Assembly (NCBI GenBank): GCA_045647905.1
Contig: JAZRMZ010000007.1
Location: 1 to 8,110, forward strand
Direction: 5' to 3'
Length of the DNA: 8,110 nt
DNA from: SIG440 sp045647905
GTDB taxonomy: Bacteria; Bacillota; Clostridia; Monoglobales; Monoglobaceae
The translations under genes and the position numbers were made by a program. Each line of letters begins with the position of its first letter. Position 1 is the stretch's first letter. This document shows, piece after piece, positions 1 to 5,843 of this stretch. The notes under the pieces are model-generated. The model saw only the letters and a program-made list of their open reading frames with translations. It ran no database searches and had not been told where the DNA came from.

Positions 1-1354
1 TTACTTCTTTTTTTCTTAAATCCAGAAACTTTGTAGGTATCCCGCCAATGGCAGATACTTTCAACGGAGCTCCGTTTTTATAAAGACATAGGTTTGATAA
101 CTCTTCATCATTGATTATCGTTTTTCCTCTTAGATTCTCAAACTCCATCCATATTCCCGGAATAAATCCCATTTCTCTGATTTTGTCAGCATAGCTTTTC
201 AGTCCGTCCGGAAATTTCTTTTCATTTACAACCCAGTTACCAATTCCACCTTTATTCCATCCGGCATCAAGCACAAAATATTTAACCCTACTTCCGCACT
301 CCTTCAACTTTTCAGCAAGTGCAAACAGTTTATCCTGTGAAGTGTTCCCCCAATGTGTCACCCAGTCGTTAAATATCAGAGGCATTCCCTCTTCACCATA
401 TGCATCTATTGCCCTGTCATTCATTTTTATCAGAGTATTTGAGATTTCAGCAATACCGCCCTTTTCCACGCCAACATATGCAACGGGCGTTTCAAATATT
501 TCACCATTTTCAATGTTCTTACTCCAGGAACCAAACTGCAAGTCCCCGATTCCTGCTGAAAGAGAGAGTGGCGTGGCATTCCGTGTAAGTTCAATCTGCC
601 AGGTGGCATTATGCCTTAACTTAATGCCCCATATGCATCTGTTTTTCGCATCTTCAATGGCAGCATAAGGAAAATGTCGGCTTACAGGTTTTGAACCCAC
701 AGAGCCAAACTTTTCCGATTCATAAGAACCACCCCAGCCTTTGTTCATTCCCATTTGCGGCAACGTTTCCTTTATGTGTTGACCCTCTATTCCCCATCCA
801 CCTCTGAAATGGTGAAAAACAAGATTTTCAGAGCCATCGTCATCATTAAAGGGGCCCAGATTATCAAGGGATACAGAAGAAATCATTTCAAGAGTGACAG
901 TTTTTCCCGTTTGGTTTTCGAAAATACACTTTACTTCAAAGCTATTTTCACCGTAAAAGTTAGTTAATATATGACAAACAGAATACCCCTCATCAGCCTT
1001 AAGATAAGTTTTTATGCTTTCGCTATTTTGCTCTCTGACAGTTTCCTGTCTGTGAAACTTCAGCATTTTTACACTTTCACTGAATTTATAACTATTGTCA
1101 AAGTGTTCTTTGCAGTGATGTGAAAGATGAAGATGTACAAGCGATCCGGCAGACCAGTCCCGGACTTCCGAATACCCGGACTCACCGCAATCCACCGTAT
1201 GATATACGTCTTTTATTCTATCTTCCATACCCTTTGGAATTAAAAGCATAAACATTCTCAGCGTTTCATTCATCAGCACATATCTGACAGTAGTCTTTTC
1301 AAAGGCGTAATCAAAATATGTATAATTATCTTTTGTGCCGCTTTTTTTGAACAC
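1..1354 (-). CDS. GH36 (Melibiase-type) alpha-galactosidase-like protein, N-terminal 451 residues, cut by left edge
   Basis: Seen: an open frame of 451 codons starts at GTG (1352-1354) and runs past base 1 with no stop. An in-frame TGA at 1364-1366 lies just upstream, and a GAGGGGGA ribosome binding site (1358-1365) sits 3 nt before the GTG, so this start is well supported. No signal peptide is visible, so the enzyme is probably cytoplasmic. Residues 1 to about 300 look like the GH36 N-terminal beta-supersandwich (KPVSRHFPYAAIED near 230, then RNATPLSLSAGIGDLQFGSW). The barrel begins at about 325 with PLIFNDWVTHWGNTSQ, then KYFVLDAGW (Asp363), GNWVVNEKKFPDGL and GFIPGIWMEFE (399-404). These match Melibiase-family (PF02065) beta-strand signatures. 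From family knowledge, the nucleophile (KxD strand) and acid/base come later, so they lie outside the window and activity cannot be judged. Full GH36 proteins are usually about 700 residues. The gene follows the GH74-like gene by 25 bp with no terminator between, which implies co-transcription. Family call is strong; alpha-galactoside substrate is inference. Confidence 0.87.
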   Translation of the reverse strand, partial: MFKKSGTKDNYTYFDYAFEKTTVRYVLMNETLRMFMLLIPKGMEDRIKDVYHTVDCGESGYSEVRDWSAGSLVHLHLSHHCKEHFDNSYKFSESVKMLKFHRQETVREQNSESIKTYLKADEGYSVCHILTNFYGENSFEVKCIFENQTGKTVTLEMISSVSLDNLGPFNDDDGSENLVFHHFRGGWGIEGQHIKETLPQMGMNKGWGGSYESEKFGSVGSKPVSRHFPYAAIEDAKNRCIWGIKLRHNATWQIELTRNATPLSLSAGIGDLQFGSWSKNIENGEIFETPVAYVGVEKGGIAEISNTLIKMNDRAIDAYGEEGMPLIFNDWVTHWGNTSQDKLFALAEKLKECGSRVKYFVLDAGWNKGGIGNWVVNEKKFPDGLKSYADKIREMGFIPGIWMEFENLRGKTIINDEELSNLCLYKNGAPLKVSAIGGIPTKFLDLRKKEV

Positions 1355-1357
1355 AAG

Positions 1358-1365
1358 TCCCCCTC
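1358..1365 (-). promoter_or_regulatory. Ribosome binding site of the GH36-like gene
   Basis: The minus strand reads GAGGGGGA followed by CTT and then GTG. It is the only purine-rich site between the stop of the upstream gene and the conserved coding region, and it decides the GTG start over later in-frame ATG codons. The site lies within the 25-bp gap, with no room for a promoter or terminator hairpin. Confidence 0.65.
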
Positions 1366-1379
1366 ATTTCTGTCATATA

Positions 1380-4300
1380 TTATTCAAACTCAATTGCATC
1401 ACAAGCCGGAATCAGATTATCAAGGTCTTTGAACAAAAAGGTTTTTATCCGTGCAGTTTCAGGTTTTGTAACAGTTACCGAGCCTTCGTGGATTTCTGTT
1501 GAAGTTTTCATTGTAATATCTGCCAATACATCATCGTTGTATACTGCCGTTATCATTACATAGCCCTCATCCTTTTTCTCACCCTCAACCATATACTTGA
1601 CCGTAACTTCTCCCGCTTTAAGTTTGCTTAAAGGTTTGCCGTTTGCATTTAAATAGATGGGCAATAGCCTGTAATCCACTACGGGTACACGATACCTTAC
1701 ATAAGGTTTAATCATCATAGCCCCGGTTGGCGGCATATCAATCTTTACATATTTTGTGTTTTCACCCAGAACCGTTTTATCAAGGCTTATACAATGCTTA
1801 ACAATCCATGATTGCAGATTGACATCACTATAAAGTGATAAATCACTTTTGTTTGTATAATCTTTAAGTGTTCCAATACCCGTATACACAATCCCGTCTG
1901 ATGAAACCAAAAGATTGAATTCAGTCAGGCTTCTGTAATCAAAAGTGCCTATTGCAAATTTAATCTCCTCCGGTGTACCGTCAAGCCGATGTATCACACC
2001 ATCGACCTCTTTTGCCCCGGAATTATCAAATGCAAAGATTACCGACCCATTTCCATTTCCGTTTACACCATACCAACCTTTGTATGTATAGTCATCTTTG
2101 GACATTGCCTTAACATTTGTGAGTTTCAGCCACCCGTCAGATGCTGAATCATCTGTAAATTCCTTTACTTCATAAGTCTGTGGCTGTTCCTGATTGGCCG
2201 ACGGTTCGGAATACATAACACCTCTTCCGCTTGTTCCAAGATAAACCCTTCCAAATACATTTTTGTCGCCTTCAATACACATTTGCGACATACCAAAGCC
2301 CTGTTTATCATTTTTGAGCCTTACCCACGTTTTGCAATCGTCATCCGAACGGTAGATACCCCTTAACCCGTCAATTTCAGCCAAAACAAAAACAGACGAA
2401 ATGCCGGTTGATGGAACAGGCGCACCAAAGGTAACTGCTTCTACATTTTCAACTCCGTCAACTTTGAAAACAGTACGTCCGGAATCTGATGTTCTGTATA
2501 ATCCACGATTGTACGCACTAAAAATCACATCCCCTTCTTTCAAAGGATTGGCTTCAATGCTGTTTATTAATGCTCTGTTGGTGTTACTGCTTTGTGGTGA
2601 AATTTTAAAGTCCGCCGTTTTTATAAAATTCTCGCCGTCATCATCTGAATAGTAAAATTCACCATTATTTTTGTCATAAACATAGAACTTGCTTCCGTTC
2701 ATTCGGTCAGCACAAAGAATCTTTCTGCTTTTCTGCCACGAACCAACCAGCAAATTTTCAGGCAAACCTTTTACATCCTGCCACGTTCTTCCAAAATCAA
2801 CCGACCGTTTTGCAACAGCAGTTGAAGTTCCGTTGGATTTTGGAATTGCAACTATTACAGGATAGCCATTATCTCCCACATCAGCACCCATTGCCACATT
2901 ACCGGAGTAAAAATCATCTTTGCGTCGCCATCCTCCACTGCTCCATGTCTTACCATTATCCTCCGACACAGCCACAACGCCAAGGGAGCCTGAATTTACA
3001 ACTGTGTCCGAATTATACGTGTCTGTAAAATACACAAGAAAGTTTGTATTAGACGGACAGTAATCCACCGAAGTTACTGATGTTGGCAGCACATAACTTT
3101 TTCCGTATTGGATTTCAGGCAAATTCTGCGCCGCTTTGGTTATATCACCATGTATAAACCCTGCATAATCGTAAATTCCCGTAATAAGCGAAACATCTCC
3201 CGAAACAGGAGCAACAACGGTATTTACAACAGTTTCCTCCAAATTTCTGCATTCAGCATAAAATTTGCTGTCCGGATTGAGAGCATCGGGGTTACACCAT
3301 ACACTCCATCCGTCACCAAGCCAAAGCTCTGCTTTTTCTTCGCACACAGGCTTTGCCGCCAACGCACCTGCATAATTTGCAATTATTCCGTTGCCGCTGT
3401 TGTTATGAGCTGTTGCCCATGACATATTTTCACTTACATCGGTTTTTTTATAATTCTCATTTCCGTCAAGAATTGCATTCCATTCTCCGTCATTAATCTT
3501 ATAATACAGTCTTTGTCCGTTGTGACGAGCACAAAACAGAACATCATTTCCGTCAAGCACAGTCTTGGTAATTCCGTTCATTGACTTTGCCGGAATTGGT
3601 GCATCAGAAGTCCATCCATAACTTTCCGACCACGCATACATTCCGTCCTCAAATCCACTTTCTGCATCAACATAACAAGATACATATAGTTTGTCTCTGT
3701 ATTCAATCATTCGTTTTGGCTTTACCGGGCTACCTTGCATCAACTCCCAGTTTTGACCATTATCGTGGCTTTTATAAACCCCGTATCCGTAAACACCTGC
3801 ATACACTGCATTTTCTCCGAAATATACCGTTCTGATGCCATACGCATTGTTCTCTGAATATTCTGCAGATGTGGAAGGAACAGAGCCGTATGGAATTCCT
3901 TCCACCCTTGACCAGGTGTTTCCTGCATCCCGGCTTACATAAAGACCTTCATAAGAAGTGCCGCAATAAACCACATTTGAATCTTTGGGGTCAACAGCTA
4001 TGCATTCTCCGTCAAGACGACCTGTATTTGAAACAAAAACGGGTGCAAGTCCCAATGGGGTCCACGTTTCGCCTCTGTCATCTGACTTGAATACTCTTCC
4101 TTTTTCATACCAATAGCCTCCACAGGCTGCATATATAACGTCAGGGTTATTGGCATCCAGACAAAAGCCGTTTATCTGTAAATAGTTTTCTTCCTCAATT
4201 CCAAAAAAGTCCATTACCGGAATCCAGCAATTATTTTCAAAATCTCTCCTGAATATACCGCCTACATCCGTACGGCAATACATTAAATCAGGCTCTGTGG

Positions 4301-5528
4301 GATGATATATAATTCCCGTTATCATTCCTCCACCGCCGATTTTGACACTGTTCCATTCATAATTCTCATAACCACTTGTATACTCGGTATGAAAACCTAT
4401 ATACCTGTTTTCAGATGCAACATCTGAACTGTTTATAGTGAGTACATATTCCGAATTTGCGTTAAGCTTTTTATTAAGATACAAAACTGCACTTGTCTTA
4501 TTGTTCCCAAACACCAACGATGAAACCGATATTCCGCCGTTTATTTTAATCATATCCTTCTTCAAGGCATTCATCGCGGTACCAAATTCCAGTTCTATTT
4601 GTGAAGATGCCGGAATATTTTCAGCCTTTTTAAGTTTCGCCATATTCTCCGAACGAGAGGTTGTTATTTTTACATCTCCCAGCATGGCTTTTGCAGCAGA
4701 TGACAACACAGATGGAAAAACTATCTTGATATATCTTATCTCATTAAGTCCCTCAATGTTATGCAGTGTCACTTTTTTGCATGTATAGTAACTGAAAGCC
4801 GATGTATTGGGAAGCCTTTTTTCATCTGATGTCAAGTTTTTTTGAGTTATGTAGCTGCTATCCAGTTTTTTATAATCGTTATTATCTTTGGAAACATAAA
4901 CCGCAAAACCACCCTCAAGATATGGCCATCCGCAAGTGTAGTTATAAAATTCAAAGCCTTTTATACTGTTTTGTGTTTTGTATATAACATATTCGCCTGA
5001 ATAAACAGTTGAATCCCTTCCAGATAGGCAAAAAACATCTGTCTCATAATCTCCGCTGCCTGAATATATATTCTCAACCTTAATATTTGAGCTTTTACCA
5101 TAAAGCTTTGATGTATCACTGTTCAAATCAGCAATCACTGTTTTATAATCATTTAAAACAAGACTGTTAAACGTATTATTGTTTACACTTAAAACTTCAT
5201 CTGAAAAACTCAGTGTATAAGTATACTGATGTAATAATATTTTACCAAAGTATACAGTTATCGTATTTTCGGATATCTTTTCATACTTTTGGGCAGGGGT
5301 ATCATCAATATAAATTCTGTTTGCATTCACCGTATCCCAATTAAAAGCTTCATCAGCCCTTAAAGTAAAATATGTTTGCTCATAATCAGCATCATAATAC
5401 ATAATATCTCCATCAAGATATAGCGGACATACCAAGTCCGCCGCCAGCGGAATCATATATGTATTTGCAACTACAATGCTTATTATCAGCAAACATAATA
5501 AAATTCTGTCCTTAAATTTTACTGTCAT
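1380..5528 (-). CDS. Secreted GH74-like double beta-propeller glycoside hydrolase with accessory modules (1382 aa)
   Basis: Numbering is from ATG 5526-5528, 9 nt after AGGAG. An in-frame GTG two codons earlier is only 3 nt from the SD. Seen: signal peptide 1 to about 30 (KFKDR, hydrophobic ILLCLLIISIVV, cleavage near PLAA/D); an all-beta stretch to about 130; a discoidin-like sandwich about 135-290; an SbsA/Big_5 Ig-like domain about 296-383; a GH74-type domain about 390-1110; a C-terminal module 1118-1382. The GH74 signature is GGGGMITGIIYHPTEPDLMY followed by CRTDVGGIFRRD. Asp-boxes (S-x-D-x-G-x-T-W type) start at 482, 532, 587, 855, 909 and 961, with weaker ones at 1013 and 1061. Family knowledge: GH74 endo-xyloglucanases use two cleft aspartates, one in the RTD-G-G motif; candidates are Asp421 and Asp787 (GIYDYAGFIHGD). 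Inference: an extracellular endo-beta-glucanase, probably on xyloglucan or a related glucan. The sequence is divergent, so another substrate is possible. No dockerin, LPXTG or S-layer homology repeats are seen. Confidence 0.85.
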   Translation of the reverse strand: MTVKFKDRILLCLLIISIVVANTYMIPLAADLVCPLYLDGDIMYYDADYEQTYFTLRADEAFNWDTVNANRIYIDDTPAQKYEKISENTITVYFGKILLHQYTYTLSFSDEVLSVNNNTFNSLVLNDYKTVIADLNSDTSKLYGKSSNIKVENIYSGSGDYETDVFCLSGRDSTVYSGEYVIYKTQNSIKGFEFYNYTCGWPYLEGGFAVYVSKDNNDYKKLDSSYITQKNLTSDEKRLPNTSAFSYYTCKKVTLHNIEGLNEIRYIKIVFPSVLSSAAKAMLGDVKITTSRSENMAKLKKAENIPASSQIELEFGTAMNALKKDMIKINGGISVSSLVFGNNKTSAVLYLNKKLNANSEYVLTINSSDVASENRYIGFHTEYTSGYENYEWNSVKIGGGGMITGIIYHPTEPDLMYCRTDVGGIFRRDFENNCWIPVMDFFGIEEENYLQINGFCLDANNPDVIYAACGGYWYEKGRVFKSDDRGETWTPLGLAPVFVSNTGRLDGECIAVDPKDSNVVYCGTSYEGLYVSRDAGNTWSRVEGIPYGSVPSTSAEYSENNAYGIRTVYFGENAVYAGVYGYGVYKSHDNGQNWELMQGSPVKPKRMIEYRDKLYVSCYVDAESGFEDGMYAWSESYGWTSDAPIPAKSMNGITKTVLDGNDVLFCARHNGQRLYYKINDGEWNAILDGNENYKKTDVSENMSWATAHNNSGNGIIANYAGALAAKPVCEEKAELWLGDGWSVWCNPDALNPDSKFYAECRNLEETVVNTVVAPVSGDVSLITGIYDYAGFIHGDITKAAQNLPEIQYGKSYVLPTSVTSVDYCPSNTNFLVYFTDTYNSDTVVNSGSLGVVAVSEDNGKTWSSGGWRRKDDFYSGNVAMGADVGDNGYPVIVAIPKSNGTSTAVAKRSVDFGRTWQDVKGLPENLLVGSWQKSRKILCADRMNGSKFYVYDKNNGEFYYSDDDGENFIKTADFKISPQSSNTNRALINSIEANPLKEGDVIFSAYNRGLYRTSDSGRTVFKVDGVENVEAVTFGAPVPSTGISSVFVLAEIDGLRGIYRSDDDCKTWVRLKNDKQGFGMSQMCIEGDKNVFGRVYLGTSGRGVMYSEPSANQEQPQTYEVKEFTDDSASDGWLKLTNVKAMSKDDYTYKGWYGVNGNGNGSVIFAFDNSGAKEVDGVIHRLDGTPEEIKFAIGTFDYRSLTEFNLLVSSDGIVYTGIGTLKDYTNKSDLSLYSDVNLQSWIVKHCISLDKTVLGENTKYVKIDMPPTGAMMIKPYVRYRVPVVDYRLLPIYLNANGKPLSKLKAGEVTVKYMVEGEKKDEGYVMITAVYNDDVLADITMKTSTEIHEGSVTVTKPETARIKTFLFKDLDNLIPACDAIEFE

Positions 5529-5537
5529 AATCACACA

Positions 5538-5542
5538 CTCCT
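5538..5542 (-). promoter_or_regulatory. Ribosome binding site of the GH74-like gene
   Basis: The minus strand reads AAAAAAAGGAG, then nine bases, then ATG (5526-5528). This spacing favours that ATG over the in-frame GTG at 5532-5534, which is only 3 nt away. The A-run before the SD (minus strand, 5542-5548) abuts the end of the MITE-like element at 5547-5550. Confidence 0.7.
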
Positions 5543-5602
5543 TTTTTTAGGGGATGTTAAAATAGTCTGGACCGCAAAAAGGACGAAAAATCAAGATGTC
5601 AA

Positions 5603-5618
5603 ACACAATAAATTGTGT
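5603..5618. repeat. Short perfect inverted repeat (7-bp arms)
   Basis: ACACAAT (5603-5609), a 2-base AA loop, then ATTGTGT (5612-5618). It lies inside the MITE-like element. The loop is too small for a stable RNA hairpin without opening a pair, so its role may be as a palindromic DNA site or simply part of the element. Confidence 0.4.
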
Positions 5619-5638
5619 ATAAATATTCATTTAATGTT

Positions 5639-5664
5639 GAAAAATCTCATATTTTCGATTTTTC
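5639..5664. repeat. AT-rich hairpin with 8-bp perfect arms
   Basis: GAAAAATC (5639-5646) pairs with GATTTTTC (5657-5664) across a 10-base loop. A third copy of GAAAAATC is at 5585-5592, so the right arm could alternatively pair with that copy. It belongs to the internal structure of the MITE-like element. Confidence 0.45.
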
Positions 5665-5686
5665 TGCAAATTAATTCCTTTTTGCT

Positions 5687-5767
5687 ACGCACAAACTTCG
5701 CCACTCGGTGTACGCCAGTACACCGTCGGGTACCCCAAAGCCGTGGTTTTGGGCTCAGTTTGTGTGT
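5687..5767. repeat. Nested multi-stem palindromic core of the intergenic element
   Basis: An outer stem joins ACGCACAAACT (5687-5697) to AGTTTGTGTGT (5757-5767), 10 of 11 positions complementary with the eleventh a possible G-U pair on one strand. Inside it are a perfect 8-bp hairpin, CGGTGTAC (5706-5713) and GTACACCG (5718-5725) with loop GCCA, and a second hairpin with CCCAAA (5734-5739) and TTTGGG (5748-5753). The result is a three-way-junction-like fold. The segment is more GC-rich than the DNA around it, which fits a mobile, structured intergenic repeat rather than local regulatory DNA. Confidence 0.6.
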
Positions 5768-5798
5768 TCCAAACAATTTTACCTATCCCCTAATGGTT

Positions 5799-5831
5799 GG
5801 GCTGTTTAAAAACATTGTTTTTAAACAGCCC
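5799..5831. repeat. Perfect 15-bp inverted repeat (hairpin) downstream of the modular protein gene
   Basis: GGGCTGTTTAAAAAC (5799-5813), loop ATT, then GTTTTTAAACAGCCC (5817-5831), with no mismatch. In transcription order it starts 12 nt after the TAA stop of the right-hand gene. It lacks the uninterrupted U-run of an intrinsic terminator: the minus strand continues AACCATTAGGGG. It may protect or process the mRNA 3' end, attenuate read-through, or be the fused ends of an older insertion. It lies just outside the MITE-like element. Confidence 0.7.
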
Positions 5832-5843
5832 CTATAAACTTTT

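Larger units (their letters stand above)
5547..5793. repeat. MITE-like element with terminal inverted repeats, about 247 bp, non-coding
   Basis: The left end (+ strand, 5547-5571) reads TTAGGGGATGTTAAAATAG and continues TCTGGA. The right end read on the minus strand from 5793 gives TTAGGGGATAGGTAAAATTG and continues TTTGGA. The two align over about 25 bases with one single-base gap and three mismatches. GGGG...CCCC is flanked by TA on both sides, as expected if TA is the duplicated target. Inside are no credible ORF and several short inverted repeats (5585-5767). This is what a small non-autonomous transposable element looks like. No transposase is in the window, so the parental family cannot be named. 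The TA flanks would suit an IS630/Tc1-like mover, which is inference. It separates the two large genes and ends next to the downstream SD. Confidence 0.6.
5529..5843. other. Non-coding gap between the two large genes
   Basis: This gap of about 315 bp contains the 15-bp hairpin, the MITE-like element and the ribosome binding site described separately, and no supported gene on either strand. A TTGACA hexamer on the minus strand (5597-5602) has no good -10 at 16-18 bp. A -10-like TATTTT (minus strand, 5559-5564) has only a weak -35 (TTCGTC, 5582-5587). A promoter for the GH74-like gene is therefore possible but not demonstrated. Confidence 0.7.

Noticed and set aside
342..967. Plus-strand open frames of 108, 62 and 70 codons
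   Set aside because: They lie antisense to the GH36-like coding frame, whose protein motifs are clear, and they have no recognisable protein features of their own.
1380..1500. Dockerin, LPXTG or S-layer anchor at the C-terminus of the GH74-like protein
   Set aside because: The last residues (IPACDAIEFE) contain no calcium-loop repeats, sorting motif or hydrophobic/basic tail; the upstream protein likewise ends ISFGPVR.
2401..4987. Several plus-strand open frames and one short minus-strand frame (3740-3928)
   Set aside because: All overlap the 1382-residue GH74-like gene in other frames and have low-complexity, non-protein-like composition; they are shadows of the Asp-box-rich coding sequence.
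5597..5602. TTGACA as a -35 promoter box for the GH74-like gene
   Set aside because: At 17 bp spacing the would-be -10 is TTTTGC, a poor match, so the hexamer alone is not enough.
5538..5812. An 8-9 bp target-site duplication flanking the MITE-like element
   Set aside because: The bases outside the two ends (CTCCTTTTTT and TGGTTGGGC) do not match; only the TA at each boundary is shared.
5613..5837. Plus-strand open frame of 74 codons in the intergenic gap
   Set aside because: It runs through the hairpins of the MITE-like element and the 15-bp inverted repeat, has no convincing SD and no recognisable protein features.
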